The notes beneath the pieces were generated by a model, which was not told the origin of the DNA, made no database searches, and saw nothing but the letters and a program-made list of their open reading frames with translations. Both the position numbers and the translations under genes were made by a program. This document shows positions 52,533 to 61,767 of a DNA stretch of 64,000 nt, in pieces (positions within the stretch are counted from its first letter, which is position 1; each line of letters starts with the position of its first letter). Origin of the DNA: Apibacter muscae (lineage in GTDB: Bacteria; Bacteroidota; Bacteroidia; Flavobacteriales; Weeksellaceae); the NCBI RefSeq assembly GCF_007845635.1, contig NZ_SELG01000032.1, positions 62,001 through 126,000 of the forward strand. The letters are read 5' to 3'.

Positions 52533-53549
52533 ATGTGTAATATAGAATTAGACTTTTCCAAAGAGATACATCTTAATAAAATTCCTACCCATGAAGCTTG
52601 GCTAAATAACATAGTTAGTTTTTTAACAGAATGGTATGATAACTCTGACATTATAAAAACCAATACTTCTGGCTCTACCGGAATCCCTAAAACCATTGAA
52701 CTCACCAAAGAAGCTATGGTAAAAAGTGCTGAAATGACGGGGAAATTTTTAAATTTAAAAGAGAATGATTCTGCTCTTTTATGTATGCCTGCCTTGTTTA
52801 TTGCTGGTAAAATGATGCTTGTAAGAGCCATCGTTTGGAAATTAAAATTGCGCTGTATACAGCCGTCTTCCAATCCATTGAAGAACATTAAGAATGAAAT
52901 TTCCTTTTCTGCTATGACTCCTATGCAAGTGGAACATTCTTTAGATAAACTTCATTTAATAAAAAAACTAATAATCGGGGGTGCACAAATACCCACCCCC
53001 TTATCCAAACAATTGAACCAGTTTTCTACTAGCATATACGAGTCATTTGGTATGACTGAGACCATTTCTCATATTGCTTTAAAAAAGGTTTCTAAAAATC
53101 CGGAAGAAAGATTTAAATTATTACCTAATACTAAAATAGATTTAGATGATCGAGGTTGTTTAACTATAAAAACACCTTTCTCTAATGAGGAAATTATTAC
53201 CAACGACTTAGTAAAAATGCATTCAGAAAATGAATTTGAATGGCTAGGAAGATTGGATAATGTTATTAACTCCGGGGGTATAAAAATATACCCTGAAAAA
53301 GTAGAGAAGCAATTAAAAACTATTATTCCTAATGAGTTTATAATTTCATCCCAACCAGATCCCATTTTAGGAAATAAGGTTATACTCGTTATTGAGGGAT
53401 GTATATTGACTCATATAGAAGAATTAATTCAAAATTTTAATTTTAATCATAAATATGAAAAGCCTAGAGAAATTTACTTTATAGAAAAGTTTCAAAGAAC
53501 TCCTACAGGAAAAATAGTTAGAAGAAACATATCTTTATCCTTTAAATAA
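52533..53549 (+). CDS. menE: o-Succinylbenzoate--CoA ligase, short Bacteroidota form
   Basis: 338 residues, shorter than the 450-500-residue MenE of other bacteria but typical of Bacteroidota. Adenylate-forming motifs: NTSGSTGIPKTIELTKEA (P-loop), IYESFGMTETISHIA, WLGRLDNVINSGGIKIYPEKVEKQL and the C-terminal FQRTPTGKIVRR with catalytic Lys. Activates OSB with CoA for MenB. In an operon with menC. Confidence 0.92.
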   Translation: MCNIELDFSKEIHLNKIPTHEAWLNNIVSFLTEWYDNSDIIKTNTSGSTGIPKTIELTKEAMVKSAEMTGKFLNLKENDSALLCMPALFIAGKMMLVRAIVWKLKLRCIQPSSNPLKNIKNEISFSAMTPMQVEHSLDKLHLIKKLIIGGAQIPTPLSKQLNQFSTSIYESFGMTETISHIALKKVSKNPEERFKLLPNTKIDLDDRGCLTIKTPFSNEEIITNDLVKMHSENEFEWLGRLDNVINSGGIKIYPEKVEKQLKTIIPNEFIISSQPDPILGNKVILVIEGCILTHIEELIQNFNFNHKYEKPREIYFIEKFQRTPTGKIVRRNISLSFK

Positions 53550-53560
53550 TTAAAAAAAAT

Positions 53561-53588
53561 TTGTAAATAAAATAGTATTTTACATTTG
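53561..53588 (+). promoter_or_regulatory. Promoter of the dsbD-cobB operon
   Basis: TTTG (ending 53563) and TACATTTG (53581-53588) are 17 nt apart, a good match to the Bacteroidota -33/-7 pair. The predicted 5' leader is about 37 nt and starts with a small GTAGT-ACTAC hairpin. Confidence 0.6.
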
Positions 53589-53629
53589 TAGTAATTCACT
53601 ACTTTAAGAATCAATAATAATAAATATAT

Positions 53630-55696
53630 ATGAAAAAAATTCTTTGGATTTTTATACTAATAACAGGCTTCATTCAAGCACAAATAGAGAATCCTATACA
53701 TTGGAAATCAGAAATTAAACATTTAAAAGATAAAGAATACGTAGCTATTTTTACGGCAAATATTGAAAACCATTGGCATTTGTATTCCGCAGATGCTGAA
53801 GAAGGAATTGTTATTCCTACCACTTTTAAATTCATTCCAAATCCTAACATTAAATTAATAGGAAAAACACAAGAAGTCGGGCAAAAGATTAAAGAATATT
53901 CCCAAGCGTTTAAAGCTAATATTGTCTATTATAAAAATAAAGTAGAATATCACCAGAAATTTGAGATATTAAAAGATATTCCTTTAAACCTAGAAGCTGA
54001 TGTCGATTACCAATTGTGTAATGATAAAATTTGCCTTTCTCCAGACGGTGAAAGCTTCATTTTAAAAATTGAACCTGAAAAAAATTTTGCTATATCAAAA
54101 CAATCCAATAAAGAGGTAAATGAAATAGTAACGCCAAGTAAGAGTATAGTTAAAGATACTTTAAGCTCTAAAAATAATCCAGAAATTGAAGAAGTTAAAA
54201 ACATTAGTAATACTCCAGATTCAGAAAATAAAAATATAATAATCGCTAATTTGGATGTTGACAACCCCATAAATAAAGAATGTGGGGATAAAATCATCCA
54301 AAACGAAGGATATCTCTGGATATTTATATTTGGTTTTCTAGGCGGATTGATTGCTTTATTAACTCCCTGTGTTTATCCAATGATTCCTTTAACCATTTCA
54401 TATTTTACTAAAAATTCCAATAAAAATGGTAAAAGAGATGCACTAATATATGCCTTTTTCATTCTATTCATATTTATAATTTTTACACTGCCCTTTCATT
54501 TAATTAATGGAATTAACTCCGATATTTTCAATCAGATATCTACCAACGTCTGGCTAAACCTAGCCTTTTTTGTAGTTTTTATAGTATTCGCATTCAGTTT
54601 CTTTGGATTTTATGATATAACTCTTCCTAGCTGGATGGCAAATAAATCAGACCGAGCTTCAGAATCCGGTGGGATTTTGGGCTTATTTTTTATGGCATTA
54701 ACCTTAGTTATTGTATCTTTTTCCTGTACAGGTCCTGTATTGGGTAGCATTTTAGCCCAATCCATTCAAAACCCTACACAGCTTACTATGGCTTTTTCTG
54801 GATGCGGACTTGCTTGGGCTCTAGTATTCGGAGGGTTTGCTCTATTTCCTAATTTGCTTAAGAGTATGCCTAAATCTGGAGGTTGGATGAATACTATCAA
54901 AGTTGTATTAGGTTTTGTTGAACTGGCTTTGGCTTTTAAATTCCTTTCTAAAGCTGATTTGGTTGCTAAAACCTTCTTATTAAAAAGGGAGATATTCATT
55001 GCCATCTGGATCATCATTGCATTTGCAACCGCTTTATATTTATTAGGATTAATTAAATTCCCTCACGATAGCAAAAAATCTAAGATAGGAACTAGTAGAA
55101 AGGTTTGGAGCTGTTTATTCATTTTAATAGGAATCTATTTAATACCCGGATTATTTCCATCTCAAAAACCAAATTTAAAATTACTAAGTGGACTAACTCC
55201 CCCATTAAATGTAAGTATATATAAGAAAGATAAAGAGCAAGGCATCTTAGGTTTATCTATACAGCACGATTATTTTGAAGCATTAAAAATAGCCAAAGAA
55301 CAAAATAAACCTATTTTAGTAGACTTCACAGGATTTGGATGTGAAAATTGTCGCAAGATGGAAGAATTTGTTTGGAGTGAAGCAGACATTTGGCAAATAC
55401 TAAACAACGATGTTATTATTGCTTCTTTATACGTAGACGATTCAGAATCTTTGCCTGAAGAAGAGCAAATAGTCGTTCAACTTAAAGATGGTAGAAATAG
55501 AAAAATTAAAACCATTGGAAATAAATGGTCGGTTTTTCAAAAAGAAAATTTTAATTCAAATTCACAACCTTTTTATGTTTTGGTAACCCCGGACAACCAA
55601 ATATTAAACTATCCTGTTGCTGGATATATGAAAAAAGAGGATTTTAAGAATTTTCTTCATTGTGGAATACAAACTTTCAAAAATTTAAAAAAATAG
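53630..55696 (+). CDS. dsbD: Thiol:disulfide interchange protein DsbD
   Basis: 688 residues in three parts: signal peptide (ending FIQA before Gln) and a periplasmic N-terminal domain with Cys130 and Cys135 (CNDKIC); an eight-helix membrane domain (about 228-520) with Cys247 in LLTPCVYPMIP and Cys366 in VSFSCTGPVLGS; and a C-terminal thioredoxin domain with Cys571-Glu-Asn-Cys574. It carries electrons from cytoplasmic thioredoxin to periplasmic reductases. All six working cysteines are present. A low-complexity Asn/Lys/Ser linker (about 155-215) separates the first two domains. Confidence 0.94.
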   Translation: MKKILWIFILITGFIQAQIENPIHWKSEIKHLKDKEYVAIFTANIENHWHLYSADAEEGIVIPTTFKFIPNPNIKLIGKTQEVGQKIKEYSQAFKANIVYYKNKVEYHQKFEILKDIPLNLEADVDYQLCNDKICLSPDGESFILKIEPEKNFAISKQSNKEVNEIVTPSKSIVKDTLSSKNNPEIEEVKNISNTPDSENKNIIIANLDVDNPINKECGDKIIQNEGYLWIFIFGFLGGLIALLTPCVYPMIPLTISYFTKNSNKNGKRDALIYAFFILFIFIIFTLPFHLINGINSDIFNQISTNVWLNLAFFVVFIVFAFSFFGFYDITLPSWMANKSDRASESGGILGLFFMALTLVIVSFSCTGPVLGSILAQSIQNPTQLTMAFSGCGLAWALVFGGFALFPNLLKSMPKSGGWMNTIKVVLGFVELALAFKFLSKADLVAKTFLLKREIFIAIWIIIAFATALYLLGLIKFPHDSKKSKIGTSRKVWSCLFILIGIYLIPGLFPSQKPNLKLLSGLTPPLNVSIYKKDKEQGILGLSIQHDYFEALKIAKEQNKPILVDFTGFGCENCRKMEEFVWSEADIWQILNNDVIIASLYVDDSESLPEEEQIVVQLKDGRNRKIKTIGNKWSVFQKENFNSNSQPFYVLVTPDNQILNYPVAGYMKKEDFKNFLHCGIQTFKNLKK

Positions 55697-55699
55697 GTA

Positions 55700-56380
55700 A
55701 TGAAATCTAAATTAGTTGTTCTTACTGGAGCTGGAATGAGTGCAGAAAGCGGTTTAAGCACATTTAGAGATTCCAACGGTTTATGGAACAATTATAAGGT
55801 GGAAGATGTAGCCTCCATCGAAGGCTGGTATAGAAATCCTGACTTAGTTCAGGATTTTTATAATAAGCGAAGAGCTGAATTAAAAAATCATAAACCCAAT
55901 CAAGGACATTTTTTATTACAAGAATTAGAAAAAAATTTTGAAGTCACAATTATCACTCAAAATGTAGATAATTTTCATGAACGGGCAGGTTCCTCAAATA
56001 TCATTCACCTACATGGTGAATTAACTAAAATAAGAAGCGTACAAGATGAAAATTTAATTTATGAGACTTCCGAAGATATTTTAATGGGTGATCTTGCAGA
56101 AGATGGAGCACAACTTCGACCACACATTGTTTGGTTCGGCGAAAGCGTCCCTTTAATGGAAACCGCTATAAAAATTACACAGGAAGCCCATATATTTTTG
56201 ATTATAGGAACCTCACTTCAAGTTTATCCTGCTGCCTCATTAATTGAATATGCACCCAAAAATTGTAAAATTATTGTAATCGACCCTAAACCCATCGATC
56301 AATTATGGAACAAAGAAATAATCTATATAAATAAAGGTGCTTCAGAAGGATTAGAATATTTTAAACAAAACTATCTATAA
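55700..56380 (+). CDS. cobB: NAD-dependent deacylase (sirtuin), class III type
   Basis: 226 residues. NAD-binding GAGMSAESGLSTFRDSNGLW (10-29), TQNVDNFHERAG, catalytic His105 in HLHGE, and GTSLQVYPAASL. Tyr54 and Arg57 (FYNKRR) match the YxxR desuccinylase pair of SIRT5-like enzymes. The zinc-finger cysteines of E. coli CobB are all missing, the segment (108-148) reads through without any Cys. Begins 3 bp after dsbD and is probably co-transcribed. Confidence 0.92.
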   Translation: MKSKLVVLTGAGMSAESGLSTFRDSNGLWNNYKVEDVASIEGWYRNPDLVQDFYNKRRAELKNHKPNQGHFLLQELEKNFEVTIITQNVDNFHERAGSSNIIHLHGELTKIRSVQDENLIYETSEDILMGDLAEDGAQLRPHIVWFGESVPLMETAIKITQEAHIFLIIGTSLQVYPAASLIEYAPKNCKIIVIDPKPIDQLWNKEIIYINKGASEGLEYFKQNYL

Positions 56381-56403
56381 CCTAACTTTTAAAGTTATTT
56401 TAT

Positions 56404-56439
56404 AAACTCCCAAACTTAATGAGCATAAATTGAGAGTTT
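56404..56439. terminator. Possible terminator between cobB and mgsA
   Basis: AAACTCCCAA (56404-56413) pairs with TTGAGAGTTT (56430-56439) with one mismatch, followed by a T run on the plus strand. Lies in a convergent gap. Confidence 0.45.
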
Positions 56440-56454
56440 TTTGATTATGAAATT

Positions 56455-56832
56455 TTATTTTTTTACAATCCCTAAGGAATTTATCAAAATTTCTGCAGTG
56501 GCTCTATTGGTTGCTAATGGTACATTATGAACATCACACAACCTTAAAAGCATATTAACATCAGGCTCATGCGGATGCTTACCCAACGGATCTCTAAAAA
56601 AAATCACCATTTGAGTAAAACCATCTACCACCCGGGCAGCAATTTGAGCATCGCCCCCTAGAGGCCCGGACTTAAATTTTTGAACTTTTAACCCTGCACT
56701 TTCAACAAAAGTACCTGTGGTTCCCGTTGCTATTAAATGTACATTGTGTTGTTGTAAAACTTCTAAATGAGACATTAAAAAGGCAACCATATCTGCTTTT
56801 CTACCATCATGAGCTATAATTGCTATTTCCAT
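56455..56832 (-). CDS. mgsA: Methylglyoxal synthase
   Basis: 125 residues. Converts dihydroxyacetone phosphate to methylglyoxal and phosphate. IAHDGRKADMVAFL, ATGTTGTF, KSGPLGGDAQIAARV (catalytic Asp61) and FFRDPLGKHPHEPDVNMLLRLCDVHNVPLATN are all present. Normal length. A TACCTTTG box lies on the minus strand at 56855-56848, 15 nt before the ATG. Confidence 0.96.
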   Translation of the reverse strand: MEIAIIAHDGRKADMVAFLMSHLEVLQQHNVHLIATGTTGTFVESAGLKVQKFKSGPLGGDAQIAARVVDGFTQMVIFFRDPLGKHPHEPDVNMLLRLCDVHNVPLATNRATAEILINSLGIVKK

Positions 56833-56937
56833 ATTTTAGTTTTTATTCAAAGGTAAATAATTCCTAATATAAATGCAGAATTTACAATCCCTTAGTTTTT
56901 ATATTTTTCTTAATAAATATCATTCGTTGCAAATGAT

Positions 56938-56945
56938 TATATTTG
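56938..56945 (+). promoter_or_regulatory. -7 box candidate before the GlmU-like gene
   Basis: TATATTTG, perfect TAnnTTTG, 19 nt before the ATG at 56965. Confidence 0.4.
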
Positions 56946-56964
56946 AAAGAATAAATAATCCACT

Positions 56965-58140
56965 ATGAACGTTATTTTATTTGATGAAGAAGAGCGCAAC
57001 AATTTATTACCTCTAACTTTCACAAAACCAGTAGCAGAACTTAGAATGGGAGGTTTGTCCTTTACTGAAAGATGGAAGAGAATATTAGAAACCACTAACG
57101 TATCTTTTCTCAGTGAAGAATATTTGTCCAAAAAATATCCTGCAAAAATAAAGGATCTTAACCTCTTTATTAACCCAGCCTATTTTCCTAACCAAGAACT
57201 AATTTTTAAAATTAAAAACTTGCAACAAGGAGAAGCCTTATACCAAAATGAAAAATTAATAGCTGCAAATTGTAATTACGAAGATTTCAAATTCTCTAAC
57301 TGTAAAAAAAATTACATAGATGATATTAGTTTCCATATCCAATATCCTTGGGATTTATTTACTTATAATTCATTAGCTATAACATACGATTTTCAATTAA
57401 TAACTCAAAACAGAAAATCCTATCCTTTATCAGAAACTGTCAGAGTCATTGGGGATACTTCAAAAATTTTTCTTGAAGAAGGAGCTGTGGCTGAACATGT
57501 AATCATAAATACGAAAGAAGGTGAAATTTATTTAGATAAAAATTCTGAAGTTATGGAAGGCTCCATGATTAGAGGAGGATTAATGCTTGGTGAAGGTTCT
57601 AAAATCAATATGGGAGCTAAGATTTATGGAGGAACAACTATTGGCCCCTACTCTAAAGTTGGCGGAGAAGTAAGTAATAGTATTTTTTCAGGATATTCTA
57701 ACAAAGGACACGAAGGATTCCTTGGAAATTCTATATTAGGAGAATGGTGTAATTTAGGCGCAGACACAAATTCATCGAATATGAAAAACAACTATTCGGA
57801 AGTCAAATTTTGGAACTATCATTCCTCAAAGTTTATAGATTCTAAATTACAATTTGCGGGGTTAATTATGGGCGATCATTCAAAATCTGCAATAAATACG
57901 CAATTCAATACCGGAACTGTGGTGGGTGTATCCTCCAATATCTTTTTGCCAGGTTTCCCACCTAAGCTTATAGATTCATTTTCTTGGGGTGGTAAAAAGG
58001 ATTCACCACTATTTCAATTAGAAAAAGTTTATGACGTAATGGAAAAGGTGATGTTAAGAAGAAATAAACAACCTACACAAGAAGATAAAGACATTATTAA
58101 ATATCTTTATTCTAACTGTTTACAAAAGAATGCACTATAA
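56965..58140 (+). CDS. GlmU-like sugar nucleotidyltransferase (alternative bacterial GlmU)
   Basis: 391 residues. The opening MNVILFDEEERNNLLPLTFTKPVAELRMGG is typical of the putative sugar-nucleotidyltransferase group that replaces or accompanies GlmU in Bacteroidota. The C-terminal half is a left-handed beta helix of hexapeptide repeats (VIGDTSKIFLEEGAVAEHVIINTKEGEIYLDKNSEVMEGSMIRGGLMLGEGSKINMGAKIYGGTTIGPYSKVGGEVSNS...). It should supply activated amino sugars for peptidoglycan or LPS. It is divergent from mgsA and precedes the cysteate cassette. Confidence 0.88.
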   Translation: MNVILFDEEERNNLLPLTFTKPVAELRMGGLSFTERWKRILETTNVSFLSEEYLSKKYPAKIKDLNLFINPAYFPNQELIFKIKNLQQGEALYQNEKLIAANCNYEDFKFSNCKKNYIDDISFHIQYPWDLFTYNSLAITYDFQLITQNRKSYPLSETVRVIGDTSKIFLEEGAVAEHVIINTKEGEIYLDKNSEVMEGSMIRGGLMLGEGSKINMGAKIYGGTTIGPYSKVGGEVSNSIFSGYSNKGHEGFLGNSILGEWCNLGADTNSSNMKNNYSEVKFWNYHSSKFIDSKLQFAGLIMGDHSKSAINTQFNTGTVVGVSSNIFLPGFPPKLIDSFSWGGKKDSPLFQLEKVYDVMEKVMLRRNKQPTQEDKDIIKYLYSNCLQKNAL

Positions 58141-58191
58141 TAATTGTTCATACAACTTTACTTGAATTTTAAATTTCATAAGCTTTAATTT

Positions 58192-58219
58192 TTTGTAATA
58201 AAAAAAAATTATAAATTTG
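58192..58219 (+). promoter_or_regulatory. Promoter candidate for the cysteate cassette
   Basis: TTTG at 58192-58195 and TAAATTTG at 58212-58219 with a 16-nt spacer, slightly shorter than usual. The predicted leader is about 40 nt. Confidence 0.45.
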
Positions 58220-58264
58220 CCCCTTGAAATTAATTATATTCAAAAATTAATAAAATAAATTAGG

Positions 58265-59296
58265 ATGGCTGGAACTTACAATAATGTTCTTGAGTTAATT
58301 AACAACACACCGTTAGTACGCTTGAACAAAGTAACAGAAGGGATGAAGGGAAAGTTTTTCGCTAAACTAGAATGCTATAACCCCGGACATTCAACAAAAG
58401 ACAGGATTGCACTACATATCATTGAAAATGCCGAAAGAAAGGGCTTATTAAAGCCAGGCGCAACCATTGTTGAAACCACTTCTGGAAACACAGGTTTTTC
58501 TATTGCTATGGTAAGCATTGTTAAAGGATACAAGTGCATTTTAGCCGTTAGTGATAAGACTAAGCCAGAAAAGATTTCTTTTTTGAGAGCTATGGGTGCT
58601 AAGGTATATTTATGTCCTGCCAATGTACCGGCAGACGATCCTAGATCCTACTACGAAGTAGCTAAAAAAATTGCTGCTGAGACTCCTAATTCGATTTACA
58701 TTAATCAATACTTTAATAAAGAAAATACAAAATCTCACTATTTAACTACTGGTCCTGAAATTTGGGAACAAACCCAAGGTAAAATCACTCATCTTATTGG
58801 GTGTACAGGAACTGGAGGAACTTTAACAGGAGCTGCTGAGTATTTAAAAGAAAAGAATCCTAATATAAAAATAATTGGGGTTGATGCAGTAGGCTCAGTT
58901 TTAAAAAAGTATTTTGAAACTGGAGAAATCGATCCTAATGAAATTAAACCTTACCAAATTGAAGGATTAGGTAAAAATTTAATTCCTGAAGCTTTAGATT
59001 TTTCTGTTATAGATAAATACGTAAAAGTATCAGATGAACCAAGTGCTTATGCTACAAGAGAAATCGCTTTAAAAGAAGCTATGATGGTAGGCTATACCAG
59101 TGGAGCAAGTCTAACTGCTACTCGAAAGATCGCTGAAGATTTTACCGATGAATCTGTAGTTGTTTTAATCTTTCCAGATCATGGATCTCGCTACATGACA
59201 AAAGTATTTAGTGATGAATGGATGCAATCTCAAGGATTTGTTAAAAGTCGATTAAACGGGTTAGAATCCCATGCCACAATAGAAACAGTACAATAA
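58265..59296 (+). CDS. Cysteine synthase/CBS-family PLP enzyme, probable cysteate synthase
   Basis: 343 residues, fold-type II PLP enzyme. PLP Lys45 in [11 protein letters not shown], the TSGNTG loop at 72-77, GCTGTGGT phosphate loop and the closing segment [12 protein letters not shown]. By family it could be a cysteine synthase or cystathionine beta-synthase, but the partner gene 13 bp downstream is an acyltransferase of the serine-palmitoyltransferase type, the arrangement known for sulfonolipid (capnine/sulfobacin) synthesis, where this enzyme makes L-cysteate from a serine- or cysteine-derived substrate and sulfite. That assignment is inference from pairing. Confidence 0.85.
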   Translation: MAGTYNNVLELINNTPLVRLNKVTEGMKGKFFAKLECYNPGHSTKDRIALHIIENAERKGLLKPGATIVETTSGNTGFSIAMVSIVKGYKCILAVSDKTKPEKISFLRAMGAKVYLCPANVPADDPRSYYEVAKKIAAETPNSIYINQYFNKENTKSHYLTTGPEIWEQTQGKITHLIGCTGTGGTLTGAAEYLKEKNPNIKIIGVDAVGSVLKKYFETGEIDPNEIKPYQIEGLGKNLIPEALDFSVIDKYVKVSDEPSAYATREIALKEAMMVGYTSGASLTATRKIAEDFTDESVVVLIFPDHGSRYMTKVFSDEWMQSQGFVKSRLNGLESHATIETVQ

Positions 59297-59309
59297 TTCA
59301 CATTACCAA

Positions 59310-60560
59310 ATGGATATTTTCGATAGAATAAAAAATCACCCCGGTCCTTTAGAAAAGTATGCGGAGTATGCGGAAGGAGAATACATTTTTCCAGTATTAG
59401 AAGGAGAAATTAGCCCTCGTATGAAATTTAAAGGCAAGGAAATGATTGTCTGGAGTATCAATGACTATCTAGGCTTAGCCAATCATCCAGAAGTAAGAAA
59501 AGCAGACGCTGATGCAGGTGTAAAATATGGAATGGCTTATCCTATGGGAGCAAGGGCTATGTCTGGACAAACACCTCAACATGCTGAGTTAGAAAGACAA
59601 TTGGCTGAATTTGTAAATAAAGAATCTGCCTACTTATTGAATTTCGGATATCAAGGTATGTTATCAATTATTGATACACTCGTATCAAAAAACGATGTTA
59701 TTGTTTATGATGTTGATAGCCACGCTTGCATTGTTGATGGGGTTCGATTACATTTTGGAAAAAGATTTACTTATCAACATAACGATATTGAAAGTTTAGA
59801 AAAAAACTTACAAAGAGCGACTAAAAACGCAGCAGAATCACACGGAGGAATTCTTGTAATTACAGAAGGTGTTTTTGGCATGAGAGGAGAACAAGGAAAA
59901 TTAAAAGAAATTATAGAACTTAAGAAAAAGTATAATTTCAGATTACTTGTTGATGATGCTCATGGCTTTGGAACGTTGGGAAAAACGGGTGCTGGTGCAG
60001 GAGAAGAACAAGGTTGCCAAGACGGAATTGATGTTTATTTTTCTACTTTTGCAAAATCTATGGCAGGAATAGGTGCATTCGTAGCGGGTGATAAAGAGAT
60101 TATTAAATATTTAAAATACAATTTAAGGTCACAAATATTTGCAAAATCTCTTCCAATGCCTATGGTTATGGGGGCTCTAAAACGATTAGAACTTTTAAAA
60201 ACTAAGCCTGAGCTTAAAGCAAAATTGTGGTACAATGTAAATAAACTACAAGGAGGATTAAAAGATAGAGGATTTAACATTGGAAGCACAAACACTTGTG
60301 TTACTCCTGTTTATTTACAAGGAGACCCTTTAGAAGCTACATTATTAATTAAAGATTTAAGAGAATTTTATGGTATCTTTACAAGTGTTGTTGTTTATCC
60401 TGTAATTCCTAAAGGAATGATCTTGTTACGTTTAATTCCTACAGCCTCTCATTCAGATGAAGAAATTGATGCTACTTTAGCTGCTTTTGAAGCTGTTAGA
60501 GGGAAGTTAATGGATGGTACCTATAAAAAAGGTTCTGAAAATTTAGATTTAGGAATTTAA
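59310..60560 (+). CDS. Alpha-oxoamine synthase, probable cysteate fatty-acyl transferase
   Basis: 416 residues. PLP Lys249 in FSTFAKSMAG, VDDAHGFGTLG at 214-224, SMSGQTPQHAELE-like ARAMSGQTPQHAELERQLAEF and NFGYQGML are features of the AOS family (serine palmitoyltransferase, KBL, ALAS). Next to the cysteate-synthase-like gene it probably condenses acyl-ACP/CoA with L-cysteate to 3-keto-capnine, the first committed step of sulfonolipids found in gliding and gut Bacteroidota. A serine palmitoyltransferase is the main alternative. Followed by a strong terminator. Confidence 0.88.
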   Translation: MDIFDRIKNHPGPLEKYAEYAEGEYIFPVLEGEISPRMKFKGKEMIVWSINDYLGLANHPEVRKADADAGVKYGMAYPMGARAMSGQTPQHAELERQLAEFVNKESAYLLNFGYQGMLSIIDTLVSKNDVIVYDVDSHACIVDGVRLHFGKRFTYQHNDIESLEKNLQRATKNAAESHGGILVITEGVFGMRGEQGKLKEIIELKKKYNFRLLVDDAHGFGTLGKTGAGAGEEQGCQDGIDVYFSTFAKSMAGIGAFVAGDKEIIKYLKYNLRSQIFAKSLPMPMVMGALKRLELLKTKPELKAKLWYNVNKLQGGLKDRGFNIGSTNTCVTPVYLQGDPLEATLLIKDLREFYGIFTSVVVYPVIPKGMILLRLIPTASHSDEEIDATLAAFEAVRGKLMDGTYKKGSENLDLGI

Positions 60561-60591
60561 TTTAAAATAATAATATAGGTTTAAGATAAAT

Positions 60592-60630
60592 AAAAGAAAG
60601 AGCTTGGCTTAGCCAAGCTTTTTCTTTTAT
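60592..60630 (+). terminator. Terminator of the cysteate cassette
   Basis: A 17-bp stem with one G-T pair (60592-60608 with 60612-60628), 3-nt loop, U-rich end. Separates the cassette from terC. Confidence 0.85.
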
Positions 60631-60684
60631 TTAATAGTTAAAAATAAGTAAATTTGGAATAATTAATAAAACGATACCAATACT

Positions 60685-61755
60685 ATGGAGGATAATATGT
60701 TTAATCATCCGCTTTTAATTACCATTTTCTCAATTTCAATTCTAGTAATGCTCATTTTAGATTTGGGAATTTTAAATAAAAAAACACATTCAATTTCCAA
60801 TAAAGAAGCGGCTACTTGGTCACTGGTTTGGATCTCATTGGCTATGATATTCAGTGGGGTTATATTCCTTGTATTTAAAGAAGCCGATGGTTATAAATTT
60901 GCTCTTGAAAAATTTTCCCAATTTCAATCTGCTTACTGGATTGAAAAAGCGTTATCCGTGGATAATTTATTTGTTTTTATAATGGTTTTTAGCTTTTTTA
61001 AAATCCCTAAAGAATATCAACACAAAATACTTTTTTGGGGCATAATTGGAGCGCTAATCTTCCGGGGTATATTTATATTTCTAGGAGTTGAAATGATAAA
61101 CAGAACCTATTTGCCTCCATTTTCAATAGGAAACTTTCATTTTGTCTTAGATCATCATACTGAATATTCAAATACTACAAGCAATGAATTCTACAGACCT
61201 AATATTATCTTAACTATATTCGGAGTGTTTTTAATCTATGCAGGTATACATTCATGGTTTTCCAAGGAGGAGGATAATGATTCCAAAAAAGATTTAAATG
61301 AAAGTTTGGGAGCAAGAATTGTAAAAAAATTTTTTAAAGTAACTAAAGATTTTGATAAGGATAAATTTTTCACTGTTAGCAATGGGATTAAAATGGCAAC
61401 CCCTTTGTTCACAGCTTTAATAATTATTGAGATTACTGATTTAATTTTTGCGGTGGATTCAATTCCTGCTATTTTTGCTATAGCACCAAACGATCCATTT
61501 ATTTTATATACCTCAAATATATTTGCCATATTGGGACTACGCTCCCTTTACTTTCTTTTAGCTAATTTTATGCATATGTTTAGTAAGTTAAAGTATGGAT
61601 TAGCTATCATACTGAGTTTTATTGGAATTAAAATGTTAATGGCTCCATTCATACATATTTCATCACTATCCTCTTTAGGGGTTGTAGCTGGTGTTCTGAT
61701 ACTTTCTGTACTTTTGTCTTTGATATTCCCTAATAAAAAAGAACAAATTCAATAA
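60685..61755 (+). CDS. TerC-family integral membrane protein
   Basis: 356 residues with about nine membrane helices. TerC pattern: LDLGILNKKTHSISNKEAATWSLVWI, WIEKALSVDNLFVFIMVFSFFKIP, HKILFWGIIGALIFRGIFIFLG, ITDLIFAVDSIPAIFAIAPNDPFILYTSNIFAILGLRSLYFLL. The paired Asp in SVDN and AVDS are the conserved acidic sites. TerC proteins are linked to tellurite resistance and to metal (Mn) loading of exported proteins. A TAAATTTG box (60649-60656) precedes it. Co-transcribed with the DHS-like gene (13 bp gap). Confidence 0.92.
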   Translation: MEDNMFNHPLLITIFSISILVMLILDLGILNKKTHSISNKEAATWSLVWISLAMIFSGVIFLVFKEADGYKFALEKFSQFQSAYWIEKALSVDNLFVFIMVFSFFKIPKEYQHKILFWGIIGALIFRGIFIFLGVEMINRTYLPPFSIGNFHFVLDHHTEYSNTTSNEFYRPNIILTIFGVFLIYAGIHSWFSKEEDNDSKKDLNESLGARIVKKFFKVTKDFDKDKFFTVSNGIKMATPLFTALIIIEITDLIFAVDSIPAIFAIAPNDPFILYTSNIFAILGLRSLYFLLANFMHMFSKLKYGLAIILSFIGIKMLMAPFIHISSLSSLGVVAGVLILSVLLSLIFPNKKEQIQ

Positions 61756-61767
61756 ATAAAATATATC

